Source: Rhodanobacter sp. T12-5
GTDB lineage: Bacteria; Pseudomonadota; Gammaproteobacteria; Xanthomonadales; Rhodanobacteraceae
Direction of reading: 5' to 3'
DNA length: 64,000 nucleotides
Assembly (NCBI RefSeq): GCF_008329435.1
Contig: NZ_NPKN01000009.1
Coordinates: 142,810 to 206,809, forward strand
Part shown: one piece after another, positions 52,308 to 61,184 of the stretch
How the letters are laid out: each line of letters begins with the position of its first letter
Position numbering within the stretch: the stretch's first letter is position 1
Translations under genes and position numbers: made by a program
Notes under the pieces: generated by a model
Seen by the model: the letters and a program-made list of their open reading frames with translations, nothing else
The model's database searches: none
Told to the model about the DNA's origin: nothing

Positions 52308-53237
52308 TTATTCTTCCGTGTAGGCTGAGATCGCTAGCTGTGCGAAGGATGCAGGCAAAGCTCTTTCTTTCACTTTGCCATCCAGATATTTTGCGAAGCG
52401 GCCATCACCAATATAGTCGTAGCGTACCCACCGGCGAAACTCGCCTAGCGCGGCATCTGGATAACACCACGGCTCTTGAGGATTGGACATGGCTTGGGGA
52501 AAGTAGGACGGATAGTTATGTTCGTACTTAATCCTTTCCCCGAGCGATGTGCTGAGGTCCTTTGCCACCCAATGCTTCGACCAGTTTATGCCAACACTAA
52601 TGTCTGGGACAAATTTTTCGTCTATGTGCAGGCCTGATTGGCCGAGTGTCACAATCATGTCGGCCATCTCTTTGAATATGCCGAAATAGCCTGCAGGTAC
52701 AGAGTTATAAGTAAGAGAAACACGATCATGGAATTGACGCCACGCATCAGGAACGTCTTGACGTGGATCGTATCCAACTTGGCTATAAATGAAGTCTCTT
52801 AATGCCTTGCCGGCGAGCAGGCGATAGTTCTGCTTTGCTTGCTCTTTGACGTTCGAGCCGGCATCAAGTGAATAATATTCAAGGAGCGCTAGGCAGAAAG
52901 TCTCTGGGTACGCATAAACCGCGGCTCCATTTTGAATGACTTCTACATATGGTGATTGCAAGACAATATTGCGGGAGGCAAGTATTTCCTTGAGCCGTGT
53001 AACCCTTGGTTTGGAGGCCTGGTCTAACCACTCTCCAGTCAGCTCTTGAAGGGCAAAGTGGCGGATGCCGCAAAGCCTGGCAAGGCCGCGGCCGGTGAGG
53101 AAAGGCGTGCCGTCAGACAGAACCCCCATGCCGACGCCGTCAATTTCAATCTGTTTCTCGATGCCGAGGCTGAGTTCACCCTGTTTTGGGTCGGCCAGCT
53201 TCGAGACGCCAACCACTTTTAAGCCATTGTTTTCCAT
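52308..53237 (-). CDS. BstA-like candidate phage-defence protein
   Basis: 309 residues from ATG 53237 (MENNGLKVVGVSKL). The N-terminal part (IDGVGMGVLSDGTPFLTGRG, then LARLCGIRHFALQEL) resembles the KilA-N/Bro-type start of BstA, a prophage-encoded abortive-infection protein. The rest (YPETFCLALLEYYSLDAGSN, HDRVSLTYNSVPAGYFGIFK, YPSYFPQAMSNPQEPWCYPD) looks like the long conserved region of the same group. The match is from memory of the family and could instead be a related P63C/KilA-N antirepressor. Base composition is AT-richer than its neighbours. It is a single gene transcribed toward the lipoproteins, in the cargo position beside attR, where P4-like satellites often keep defence genes. 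Confidence 0.5.
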   Translation of the reverse strand: MENNGLKVVGVSKLADPKQGELSLGIEKQIEIDGVGMGVLSDGTPFLTGRGLARLCGIRHFALQELTGEWLDQASKPRVTRLKEILASRNIVLQSPYVEVIQNGAAVYAYPETFCLALLEYYSLDAGSNVKEQAKQNYRLLAGKALRDFIYSQVGYDPRQDVPDAWRQFHDRVSLTYNSVPAGYFGIFKEMADMIVTLGQSGLHIDEKFVPDISVGINWSKHWVAKDLSTSLGERIKYEHNYPSYFPQAMSNPQEPWCYPDAALGEFRRWVRYDYIGDGRFAKYLDGKVKERALPASFAQLAISAYTEE

Positions 53238-53546
53238 AACGTATGCCCCGGCCAGCAAACAGTGAATTGCACGTTAAAACGCAGTTTTGGCAATATACCA
53301 GTGTCTAGGCTCGATTAGCTGCATCCGTGCTCCCTGCAGCTCTGACGCCCCGGTGCCCGTAATCAATGCGGCCACCAAACTGGAAGAGCCATCGTGCAAA
53401 AAGATGCCCATAGGCGATGACATGCGATCCATGAATGTCCCGGGTTGGGACAGGCGCCGACATACCCGGGAGTGCCGCAAACGCCGGCAACGGGACGCTG
53501 ATTGACGCTAGGCCTAACCGATGCCGGGCTCCAATTGCTGCGTCAA

Positions 53547-54002
53547 TTACAGCTTGATCCGCAAGGCCCGCAGCGTGATGGCCCGCAAACGGAGTGCCAA
53601 TAGGACGATCGCGCCCATCGTAGCGAACCAAGCAGCATCCCCGAGCTCCGGCCCCAAGCGGTGCCAAAGCGGATATCGGGCCCGGGTAGAGGCCAAGAGG
53701 GCTGCCAGAATGAGCCATCCGAACACGAGGCGCACCGCCCGTTTAACTTCGGCTTGTCTGCGCCAGAAGTCTGCGCGTTGAGGATCATCTAACACCCGGT
53801 CCAAGAGTTCGCGCTCAAATTTTCCCGTCAGGCCCCGAACGAGAAGTTTTTCCCGCTGTTTCTCGGTTGTGGCACGGCGGCCGCGATGGGTAGCACCGGC
53901 GAGGAAAATCGCGCCCGACTCTCTCACTTCCCACTCGCAGCGGTATCTCCGTAAACCGAGCCGCACGGGGGTCCACACTATTTCTCCGATTGACGATGTC
54001 AT
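53547..54002 (-). CDS. Hypothetical membrane protein (151 aa)
   Basis: 151 residues. A basic N-terminal half (RRATTEKQREKLLVRGLTGK, with several Arg/Lys pairs) is followed by two hydrophobic helices (AVRLVFGWLILAALLAST and WFATMGAIVLLALRLRAI). No family is recognised. It is transcribed in the same direction as the BstA-like gene, 310 bases upstream of it, but no shared promoter is evident. A membrane partner for the defence gene is possible, though not shown. Confidence 0.55.
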   Translation of the reverse strand: MTSSIGEIVWTPVRLGLRRYRCEWEVRESGAIFLAGATHRGRRATTEKQREKLLVRGLTGKFERELLDRVLDDPQRADFWRRQAEVKRAVRLVFGWLILAALLASTRARYPLWHRLGPELGDAAWFATMGAIVLLALRLRAITLRALRIKL

Positions 54003-54235
54003 GGACTACCATTCCGATTGGCCGATGGCCGTACTTGGATTTGGTGCGTGCACGCGGCCATGAAGGTGTACTTCATTCGTTCGCCCCTTATTTTGTTAAC
54101 ACGGTCGGGGCGAACGCCTACACATCGCCGGGCTTCCCTCTGATTCTATCTCCACGGCCACGCCAGCAACCTATGCACGCCCGCCGTCAGCACCTGCTGA
54201 CGACCGTGACGACTTCCCTTGCATGGGTGCCGCTC

Positions 54236-54475
54236 ATGATTCTCTATACCGTCAAGCCGAACCAATTCGGCCAGTGGTGCGTACTGATAGCGGGCGCAAC
54301 GCTAACCGATGGCCTGCAGCTCGGCGCCGCCATACGACATGCGCGGGACGCTGCCCGGAGTGAGCACCTAGAGTCCGGCCTAGTGACGCGGGTCGAAATG
54401 CACGGCGCTGACGTGATCGTGCCGCTCGCCCACTACCAGACGTCACAAGATACTTGGACGGGCGCTACAGCGTGA
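54236..54475 (+). CDS. Small DUF2188-like protein, copy 2 (79 aa)
   Basis: 79 residues (MILYTVKPNQFGQWCVLIAG at the start) of the same length and layout as the protein at 8057-8296 (MIAYTLKQDDDGQWSIRC). They share the 'Y-T-x-K ... G-x-W' start, an Ala-rich middle helix and a VEM/VEV strand. I chose the ATG at 54236 because the relatives start there; the open frame extends upstream. A short hairpin (GTCAGC/GCTGAC, 54186-54201) lies 34 bases before the start. The stop overlaps the next gene as GTGA. Confidence 0.7.
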   Translation: MILYTVKPNQFGQWCVLIAGATLTDGLQLGAAIRHARDAARSEHLESGLVTRVEMHGADVIVPLAHYQTSQDTWTGATA

Positions 54476-54684
54476 AGGCGGGCGAGCGTATTAACCCCGG
54501 TGATTCAGTGAGCCGTGCGCACTGGTGCGGTTGCTTCAGTTGCAGCGACCGAGACCTGATTGAGGCGATGCGTGCTACCAGCAGCACTGAGGTGGGCGTG
54601 ATTGGCCTGTATCTCGCTACAAGGTTCGCGCTGGAATCATTCGAGATTTCGGACGAGCAGTGCCTGGCAGGTAAGCACCGCTAA
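54472..54684 (+). CDS. Small DUF3606-like protein, copy 2
   Basis: 70 residues from GTG 54472, overlapping the stop of the gene before. It is clearly related to the protein at 7861-8046: SRAHWCGCFSCSDRDLIEAM against SRAHLCGNFSCSDEELIDAV, and STEVGVIGLYLATRFALESF against STEVGVVGLYLATRYALESF. The same order and close spacing in two distant places mark a conserved cassette. It ends at the GGGGGTA repeats that border the attR site. Function unknown. Confidence 0.7.
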   Translation: MKAGERINPGDSVSRAHWCGCFSCSDRDLIEAMRATSSTEVGVIGLYLATRFALESFEISDEQCLAGKHR

Positions 54685-54685
54685 A

Positions 54686-54707
54686 TTGGGGGTATTTTTG
54701 GGGGTAT
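54686..54707 (+). repeat. GGGGGTA arm-type repeats, attR side
   Basis: Two direct copies of TTGGGGGTAT (54686-54695 and 54698-54707), matching the repeats beside the integrase. They lie 50 bases inside the right att repeat. Confidence 0.65.
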
Positions 54708-54757
54708 GATTGAAGATATGGCCCTGAAAGGTCCGTTGTTAAAGGCTTTTTGTTGCC

Positions 54758-54770
54758 CCTCTTGGCACCA
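54758..54770 (+). repeat. Right attachment repeat (att) of the P4-like island
   Basis: CCTCTTGGCACCA, identical to 44656-44668 and in direct orientation, so excision would remove about 10.1 kb. Chromosomal sequence of a different character begins to the right. Confidence 0.75.
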
Positions 54771-54809
54771 ATGAAGGGTTTCAGAAGGGAATCTGAAATG
54801 CCGAAAGAC

Positions 54810-54839
54810 AAAAAGGCCTGCCGTTCTGGCGGGCTTTTT
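54810..54839 (+). terminator. Rho-independent terminator right of the island
   Basis: GCCTGCC/GGCGGGC stem (54816-54822 with 54828-54834, one G-T pair), loop GTTCT, T5 at the end and an A-run before it. Confidence 0.75.
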
Positions 54840-55035
54840 CGTGTCTGATGATTCGCTCCGGCGCAATCGACATCGAGAGTTCACGCCGCAGAAGGACATC
54901 CGGTATTTCCGCACACCCAGTGTAGGCGAGGGCCGACATATCAGCCTCCGCGGTCATGGCACATTGCGGAGGTCAGCCTGTGAACGGCCTGGCACGCGCA
55001 CATTCCGAATTTATCCTTTCGATGGAACGATTGCC

Positions 55036-55281
55036 ATGGTGATCATTTCGCTCAAGGTGTTGCCTACAGGCGGTTGGTGCGTGTGTCGCTCCCGCATCAC
55101 CTTGTTCAGCAACATGCAACTGGGTCCGGCGATCACGCTGGCCAGAGAGCTTGCTCGCGATGAATATCATCGTTCGGGACGAGGGATCAGGGTGGAGATG
55201 CCGGGGCCGGACCTGCCCATCGTATTGGCCCGCTATGCCGAAGACGCGGCGCCGTCAGACGGGGATGCGTTGGCGGCCTGA
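55036..55281 (+). CDS. Small DUF2188-like protein, copy 3 (81 aa)
   Basis: 81 residues (MVIISLKVLPTGGWCVCRSR, then QLGPAITLARELARDEYHRS and IRVEMPGPDLPIVLARYAED). It is a third, more distant relative of the proteins at 8057 and 54236, sharing the G-x-W-C-V start, the Q/L-L-G-P/A-A-I helix and the VEM strand. It lies outside the satellite's right att repeat and has no DUF3606-like partner. I took the ATG at 55036; the open frame begins at 54841. It could be the resident version from which the mobile copies derive, or a remnant of an older insertion. Confidence 0.6.
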   Translation: MVIISLKVLPTGGWCVCRSRITLFSNMQLGPAITLARELARDEYHRSGRGIRVEMPGPDLPIVLARYAEDAAPSDGDALAA

Positions 55282-55394
55282 GTAACCGCAACGCGGCAAT
55301 CGTGTCGTGTTGCTCACGGAAGCACGGACAACGGCTTGCAATAAGGGGCTTTGCAGCCTAATTTTCGTGCTGCCCAACCAAGGAGGGGCTTGAA

Positions 55395-56048
55395 GTGATC
55401 AATGTTGTTCTGGTCGACGATCACGAACTGGTGCGCACTGGTTTTCGGATGATCTTGCAGCAGCAATCGGATATTCGCGTCATCGGCGAGGCAGACAGTG
55501 CCGAAGAGGGCATGCGACTGATCCGCACGTTGACCCCGCATATCGCCCTGGTCGACGTGCACATGCCCGGCATGAGTGGAATCGAACTCACTGAACGCGT
55601 GTGCCGTTCGAAACTTTCGACCCATATCGTCATCGTGACGGTAGTCGATGACGCACGTTTTCCCAAGCGCCTGCTTGACGCGGGGGCGCTGGGTTACCTG
55701 ACCAAGGGTTGCACTGCCGAAGAGTTGATTTCCGCCGTGCGTCAGGTGGCGGACGGCAGGCGCTATCTGGCACCGGCGGTCGCTCAGCAGTTGGCGATGG
55801 CTGCGCTCGACGGCAGCAGCTCACCTTTCGATGTATTGTCCAGCCGGGAGCTGGAGGTCGCGATGATGTTGGTGCGTGGCAAGCCGTTGACCATCATCGG
55901 CGAACAACTCAACCTGAGCCCGAAGACCGTGTCGACCTACAAGCAACGTCTGATGGAAAAGCTGCGGGTGGAACACGTACTTGGACTGGCACATCTGATG
56001 ACTGTGCATGGGTTGATCGATACGCCCAATCATCAGGTCGGTGCTTGA
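55395..56048 (+). CDS. gacA: GacA/UvrY-like NarL-family response regulator
   Basis: 217 residues. The receiver domain has the acidic pocket and phospho-acceptor D54 (INVVLVDDHELVRTGF; IALVDVHMPGMSGIEL) and the conserved Lys in GYLTKGC. A LuxR-type C-terminal helix-turn-helix follows (LSSRELEVAMMLVRGKPLTI; LSPKTVSTYKQRLMEKLRVE). It resembles GacA/UvrY, the response regulator of the Gac/Rsm global system, but the sensor partner is not in the window. The GTG at 55395 follows AGGAGG at 8 bases, and a terminator closes the gene. Confidence 0.85.
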   Translation: MINVVLVDDHELVRTGFRMILQQQSDIRVIGEADSAEEGMRLIRTLTPHIALVDVHMPGMSGIELTERVCRSKLSTHIVIVTVVDDARFPKRLLDAGALGYLTKGCTAEELISAVRQVADGRRYLAPAVAQQLAMAALDGSSSPFDVLSSRELEVAMMLVRGKPLTIIGEQLNLSPKTVSTYKQRLMEKLRVEHVLGLAHLMTVHGLIDTPNHQVGA

Positions 56049-56081
56049 GTGCAGCCGTGACAAAAGGGTGCTCGTAGTCGC

Positions 56082-56113
56082 AAAAAAAACCGGATTTTCA
56101 TCCGGTTTTTTTT
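56082..56113. terminator. Bidirectional rho-independent terminator
   Basis: A 14-bp stem (56082-56095 with 56100-56113), loop TTTC, with A8 and T8 on the two sides. It lies between the response-regulator gene and the converging rne. Confidence 0.95.
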
Positions 56114-56136
56114 CGTCTGACAGGGACAGCAATGAA

Positions 56137-59100
56137 TCAGCCGTGCGTGCCGCCGTGCTGGTCACCATCCGGGCCGCTTGCCATCGGGTTTGCCGTTTCG
56201 GACTTTTTCGTGACGTCTGGGGTGGACGTACTCGATGGACCCGAATGATTCGGCGGGGACAGCAAATCGCCCTGCTTGGGCGACGGGAGCGGAGCGCCCG
56301 GATTTGCGACTGAGGCCGTTTCGCCTTCGGGGATGATCGTACCGGTGGTGGTCGCGAGCTTGCTGTCATCCTGCTCGGCGGCAGGTACCGTCGGAGCCGG
56401 AACAGTTTGAGCTGTCGGCTGAACGATCATTGGCCGGGCCGACAAGGACTGTGCGTCATGGGCAGCTTCATCCATCAGCGGACTGGCTGGCGTCGTCGGC
56501 GACGCATGTACGGTCACATTTGCGGGCGAAGCATCTGCTTGTTCAATGGCGTGATCTGTCGCGTTGGCAGCAGTGACCGATGAGGTTTCTTGCGAGGCCG
56601 GGACCGGAGCGGGTGCAGGCGAGACGGCCTGGCTTTGCATCGGGGCAACGCCCATCGCGTTCGGCTCGCTGGTCTCCACGGATGCTTTCACCTGTTCCGG
56701 GATGGGGGGCAGGGGCGGCAAGTTGAAGGACGTGGGCGATGGCGCTGCGGAATTGACGGCATCAGCGGGGGCCGACGGCTTCGACTGAATGGCCGAAGGA
56801 GCCTCGCCTGTGTTCTCGCGGGTTGTCGACTCCCGGGATTCCGATGCAACTTCGGGTTTGACCACATCCACGCCATCGTCGCCGATAGCATCGATGGCCA
56901 CTGCCGTCGTGGTGTTCGCGACCGCGGCCACTGCCACCGCAGCTACCGGTCCGCGCTGGTTCGCAGGCTTGCCAGCAATGGCTGGATCGCCATCACCCTC
57001 GTCACGGTCTTCATCGTCGAGCGCCTGCACCTGCACGGCGTCGAGACTGGCATCACCGGACGCGGTTTCATCGTGGCGCCGCCGGCGCCGACCGCCGCGC
57101 CGACCGCGCCGGCGCCGCGACTGGCTGCCGTCGGCGTTGAGCGTGTTGTCTTCGGATTCGGGGGTCGTGGACTCGGCCAACGGCTGGATCAGCAGCTCCG
57201 CTTCCTTGGACGCATCACTTGGCAACGAAGCCGACGGGCGCTCGTTGACGGTTGCGCGTGGCTGACGTTCTGCCTTCGGTTGTTGCAGGTTCGGCTTGCG
57301 CTCGGCCTTGGCGGCGTTGCCGTCGGCGATGGCAGGCTTTGGTTGACGCTCCGCTTTTGCTGCCTGCGTCTGGACCTGTGGCGATCGGCGAGGTTCACCT
57401 TCGTTGTTGCGTTGGCGGCTGCTTCGCGGTGGTTGCTGCGTGCCCGGTTTTTGCGAATTTTGTTGCGTCGATTCGCGACGAGCCGGACGCGAGGAGTCGG
57501 TTCGTGCATTGTTGCCGCGAGCGCTGCGCTCGTCGCGCCGATTGGTGCGGTTGCTTTCGTTGCTTTCGCTGCTTTCGACGCGTTTGGGCGCTTGCGCGGG
57601 GCTTGCCGCTTCGGCGCTGCGAAACCATCCAAGCAGGCGTGAGATGAGCCCGGTAGGGGGGACATCGCGTACAGGAGTGGCTGTTGACGCCGTTTGGCGG
57701 CGCGCAACGGGCGGCGTCGGAGCCGCTGGCGCGGCGACTTCCGCGCGCAACGGGGCGGGGCTGGACGGCACGATGCCGCTGACGGCCGGCTGCTCGCCGC
57801 TGCCGAGCGCCTGGCCCATCTTGGGCAGTTCGGCCGTTTCCACCGTGGTCAGGCGCTCGTAGCTGGGCTTGCTGTGCTCGCCCATGTCCGCTTCGCGGAT
57901 GCGCTGGATTTCGATGTGCGGGGTTTCCAGCTTCTCGTCGGCCACGATCATCACGTGCACCTTGTGGCGCAGTTCGATCTCGACCACGCTGGCACGCTTC
58001 TCGTTGAGCAGGAAGTTGACGACGCTGGACGGCGCCTGCACCAGCACCTGGCCGGTGTTGTCCTTCATCGCGTGCTCTTCGATCAGGCGCAGGGTGGACA
58101 GCGACAACGATTCCACGCCGCGGATGTGGCCGTGGCCTTCGCAGCGTGGGCAGGTGATCTGGGTAGCTTCACCGAGGCTGGGACGCAGCCGCTGGCGCGA
58201 CATCTCGAGCAGGCCGAAGCGCGAGATGCGACCGATCTGCACGCGGGCGCGATCGAGCTTCAGTGCATCTTTCAGACGATCTTCCACTTCACGCTGGTGC
58301 TTGGGGCTGTCCATGTCGATGAAGTCGATCACCAGCAGGCCGCCGGCATCGCGGATGCGCGCCTGGCGGGCGATTTCCACCGCCGCCTCGCAATTGGTGT
58401 TGAACGCGGTCTCCTCGATGTCGCTGCCCTTGGTGGCCTTGGACGAGTTGACGTCGATCGCGGTCAGCGCTTCGGTCTGGTCGATCACGATCGAACCGCC
58501 CGACGGCAGGCGTACCTGGCGGTCGAACGCGCTCTCGATCTGCGTCTCGATCTGGTAGCGGGTGAACAGCGGGGTGTCGTCGCGGTAAAGCTTGAGCTTG
58601 CGCAGCGCGTTCGGCATCACCTGTTGCATGAAGTCGCGGGCATCGTTGTACAGCGGCTCGTCGTCGATCAGGATTTCCCCGATGTCGCTGCGCAGGTAGT
58701 CGCGCAGGGCGCGGATGAACAGCTTCGACTCCTGGTAGATCAGGAAAGGGGCCTTCTGCTTGCTGGCCGCTTCGGAGATCGACTTCCACAGCTGCAACAG
58801 ATAGTCCAGGTCCCACTGGAGTTCTTCGGCGTCGCGGCCGAGGCCGGCGGTGCGCACGATCAGGCCGACGTCGTCAGGCACGGTGACGTGGTCGAGCGCT
58901 TCCTTCAGCGCCTGCCGATCCTCGCCCTCGATCCGGCGCGAGACGCCGCCGGCTTTCGGGTTGTTCGGCATCAGCACCATGTAGCGGCCAGCCAGGCTGA
59001 TGAACGTGGTCAGGGCAGCGCCCTTGTTGCCGCGCTCTTCCTTCTCGACCTGGACGACCACTTCCTGGCCTTCCTTGAGCAGTTCGCGAATGTTGGCCTT

Positions 59101-59355
59101 GTGCGGATCGAGCCCCGGAGTGAAGTACTCGCGGGAGATTTCCTTGATGGGCAGGAAGCCATGGCGTTCAGCGCCGTACTCGACGAAGCAGGCTTCGAGC
59201 GAGGCCTCGACTCGAGTGATTCGGCCCTTGTAAATATTGGACTTTTTCTGTTCCCGCGAAGGGATTTCGATGTCCAGGTCGTACAGGGTCTGGCCATCGA
59301 CAATGGCCACGCGCAACTCTTCACGCTGAGTCGCGTTGATCAACATACGTTTCAT
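56137..59355 (-). CDS. rne: Ribonuclease E
   Basis: 1072 residues. An N-terminal S1 domain lies at about 39-120. The catalytic domain of the RNase E/G family has its magnesium aspartates in [18 protein letters not shown], and the zinc-link [12 protein letters not shown] follows. From about residue 530 the protein is a long, disordered, Arg/Pro/Glu-rich scaffold ([15 protein letters not shown]) that would hold degradosome partners. It starts at 59355 ([13 protein letters not shown]); the longer frame to 59448 lacks support. The enzyme processes rRNA, tRNA and mRNA at the inner membrane. It is divergent from rluC, as in E. coli. Confidence 0.95.
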   Translation of the reverse strand: MKRMLINATQREELRVAIVDGQTLYDLDIEIPSREQKKSNIYKGRITRVEASLEACFVEYGAERHGFLPIKEISREYFTPGLDPHKANIRELLKEGQEVVVQVEKEERGNKGAALTTFISLAGRYMVLMPNNPKAGGVSRRIEGEDRQALKEALDHVTVPDDVGLIVRTAGLGRDAEELQWDLDYLLQLWKSISEAASKQKAPFLIYQESKLFIRALRDYLRSDIGEILIDDEPLYNDARDFMQQVMPNALRKLKLYRDDTPLFTRYQIETQIESAFDRQVRLPSGGSIVIDQTEALTAIDVNSSKATKGSDIEETAFNTNCEAAVEIARQARIRDAGGLLVIDFIDMDSPKHQREVEDRLKDALKLDRARVQIGRISRFGLLEMSRQRLRPSLGEATQITCPRCEGHGHIRGVESLSLSTLRLIEEHAMKDNTGQVLVQAPSSVVNFLLNEKRASVVEIELRHKVHVMIVADEKLETPHIEIQRIREADMGEHSKPSYERLTTVETAELPKMGQALGSGEQPAVSGIVPSSPAPLRAEVAAPAAPTPPVARRQTASTATPVRDVPPTGLISRLLGWFRSAEAASPAQAPKRVESSESNESNRTNRRDERSARGNNARTDSSRPARRESTQQNSQKPGTQQPPRSSRQRNNEGEPRRSPQVQTQAAKAERQPKPAIADGNAAKAERKPNLQQPKAERQPRATVNERPSASLPSDASKEAELLIQPLAESTTPESEDNTLNADGSQSRRRRGRRGGRRRRRHDETASGDASLDAVQVQALDDEDRDEGDGDPAIAGKPANQRGPVAAVAVAAVANTTTAVAIDAIGDDGVDVVKPEVASESRESTTRENTGEAPSAIQSKPSAPADAVNSAAPSPTSFNLPPLPPIPEQVKASVETSEPNAMGVAPMQSQAVSPAPAPVPASQETSSVTAANATDHAIEQADASPANVTVHASPTTPASPLMDEAAHDAQSLSARPMIVQPTAQTVPAPTVPAAEQDDSKLATTTGTIIPEGETASVANPGAPLPSPKQGDLLSPPNHSGPSSTSTPDVTKKSETANPMASGPDGDQHGGTHG

Positions 59356-59689
59356 GGTGGTAATCCTCGGCTTGGCCGCGCGTCGCGTGCCGCGGTGGCG
59401 CCGAAATGGCGGCCTGCCGGGGATCGCGCCGCTGCGGTTAAGCGGCAAAAAAACGGCACCGTTTCCGGCGTCGGGACGATTCGGTCAACTGCGCTTGCCG
59501 CCCGATACCTCATCGCATCGGACAAACGGCAGCCCGAACCGTTACGATGAAAGGGAGCCGCAACCGGCCACCCCAAGGCAACCAGTGCAATCCTCGCCGA
59601 CGTTACGGGGCGGGCACTCGGCCCGATCCAGACATCGATGGGCAGAATGTAGCGCCTGTCGAGTATCCTATCTAAGCAGGTTTTTTTCA
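59356..59689. other. Divergent rne/rluC intergenic region
   Basis: 334 bases with no gene. They hold the leaders and promoters of rne (minus) and rluC (plus). In E. coli the long rne leader lets RNase E degrade its own message; this leader is of similar length, but no conserved stem-loop could be confirmed by eye. Confidence 0.6.
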
Positions 59690-60688
59690 ATGCAGACGGC
59701 AACTTCCCCCGGCGCACCTCAGGGTGTACGTCAAGTCGTGATCGGCCCCGAGCGGGATGGCCAGCGCATCGACAACGCGCTGGTGACACTGCTCAAGGGA
59801 GTTCCCAAGAGCATGATCTACCGGCTTTTGCGGACCGGTCAGGTGCGGGTGAACGGCAAGCGGGCCAAACCGGATACGCGTCTCGCCGATGGTGATACTT
59901 TGCGCATCCCCCCGGTTCGGGTTGCTGAACGACCCGAAGGGCGTGCGCCTGCCGGTGGCTTGGTGGCCTCGGTGGCCGATGCGGTCATTTTCGAGGACAA
60001 GCACTTCCTGGTCATCGACAAGCCGTCCGGCGTGGCCAGTCATGGCGGAAGCGGTGTCAGCCACGGTGCTATCGAACTGCTTCGCGCCGCAAGACCGCAA
60101 GAACACCTCGAGCTGGTGCACAGGCTCGATCGCGACACCAGTGGCGTGCTGGTGTTTGCCAGGACTCGCGCCGGCCTCACCGGCTTGCAGGCGGCGATCC
60201 GTGCCGGCGAAGTCACCAAACAATACCTGTGCCTCATGCTGGGTCACCCGTCCAAGGCCAAGTTCGACGTCAATGCGCCGTTGCTGAAGTCGGTATTGCA
60301 GGGCGGCGAGCGGATGGTTCGGGTGGCCGATAACGGAAAGCCGTCACTGACGTTTTTTCGCGAGATGGAACAGTATCCCGGCGCGCGCCTGATGCAGGCC
60401 ACCCTGGGTACCGGCCGCACCCACCAGATCCGCGTGCACGCGGCGCATATCGGTCACCCGCTGGCCGGCGATCCGAAATACGGCGACAAGGAAATGAACA
60501 AGCGCTTCAAGGAGATGGGCCTGCAGCGCTTGTTCCTGCACGCAGCGCACATGAGTTTCGAGCTGGAAGACCGCGCCTACAGCTTCTCCACGCCGCTGCC
60601 GGATGACCTGAAGGATTTTCTCGACGTGCTTGCGGTCAAGGGCAAGCGACTGATCTATTCACGGGACAAGTCGCGCACCGACTTCTGA
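59690..60688 (+). CDS. rluC: 23S rRNA pseudouridine synthase RluC
   Basis: 332 residues. An S4 RNA-binding domain (RIDNALVTLLKGVPKSMIYR) precedes the RluA/RluC catalytic domain. The active-site aspartate lies in HRLDRDTSGVLVF, with GTGRTHQIRVHAAHIGHPLA as a second family signature. It modifies uridines in 23S rRNA (positions 955, 2504 and 2580 in E. coli). The ATG at 59690 gives a normal RluC start; a much longer open frame begins at 59336. The neighbour rne is divergent, the same pairing as in enterics, which supports the RluC over the RluD assignment. Confidence 0.92.
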   Translation: MQTATSPGAPQGVRQVVIGPERDGQRIDNALVTLLKGVPKSMIYRLLRTGQVRVNGKRAKPDTRLADGDTLRIPPVRVAERPEGRAPAGGLVASVADAVIFEDKHFLVIDKPSGVASHGGSGVSHGAIELLRAARPQEHLELVHRLDRDTSGVLVFARTRAGLTGLQAAIRAGEVTKQYLCLMLGHPSKAKFDVNAPLLKSVLQGGERMVRVADNGKPSLTFFREMEQYPGARLMQATLGTGRTHQIRVHAAHIGHPLAGDPKYGDKEMNKRFKEMGLQRLFLHAAHMSFELEDRAYSFSTPLPDDLKDFLDVLAVKGKRLIYSRDKSRTDF

Positions 60689-60693
60689 TCCGA

Positions 60694-61035
60694 TCAACGC
60701 GCGAGCAGGGCCTCGACCCGCGCTGCGCAGATGAAATCGTTCAGCGACAGGCCGCCGACGTCGTGGGTCGACCACAGCAGTTGGCAATGGCCGTAGCCGG
60801 CTTCGATGTCCGGGTGATGGTCTTCGTGATTGGCCATGAAACCGACGGCATTGATGAAGCCCAACGTGTGGTGGAAGTCGGCAAACTTGAAGTCCTTGAT
60901 GATGGCGGTGCCATCGTCGCGCAGTTGCCAGCCCGGCAGCTGACGCAGCAAATCGGTCATTTGTGCGGCATCGAGCGCGTGCTCCCTGCCTTTGCGCGGC
61001 TGGCAATGCAGGGTGGCCAGGTCGGTCGTGTTCAT
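60694..61035 (-). CDS. phhB: Pterin-4a-carbinolamine dehydratase (PhhB)
   Basis: A 113-residue member of the PCD/DCoH family. The active-site motif NHEDHHPDI carries the histidines, and the family's DFHHTLGFINAVGFMA helix and WSTHDVGGLSLNDF strand are both present. It recycles 4a-hydroxytetrahydrobiopterin for phenylalanine hydroxylase in the cytoplasm. The ATG at 61035 (MNTTDLATLHCQ) is the standard start; the frame opens further upstream. It is convergent with rluC, 5 bases apart. Confidence 0.93.
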   Translation of the reverse strand: MNTTDLATLHCQPRKGREHALDAAQMTDLLRQLPGWQLRDDGTAIIKDFKFADFHHTLGFINAVGFMANHEDHHPDIEAGYGHCQLLWSTHDVGGLSLNDFICAARVEALLAR

Positions 61036-61184
61036 CGTGAAACTCCATGGGTTGCGGCAAGTGATGAAGCGTCGAAGTTGCGGGCGCAAAAGTCAAAGCG
61101 CGCATCGAACTTGAAACAGGACTAAAATGGTGCTGTTTCGCCGGCAAGACTCGCCGGCACCCGCATGGTGACACCGGAGCAGGC

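Noticed and set aside
53305..53718. 137-residue minus-strand frame
   Set aside because: Overlaps the membrane-protein gene at 53547 in another frame and has no hydrophobic or family pattern.
57694..59550. Plus-strand frame of 618 codons
   Set aside because: Antisense to rne; low complexity and no family.
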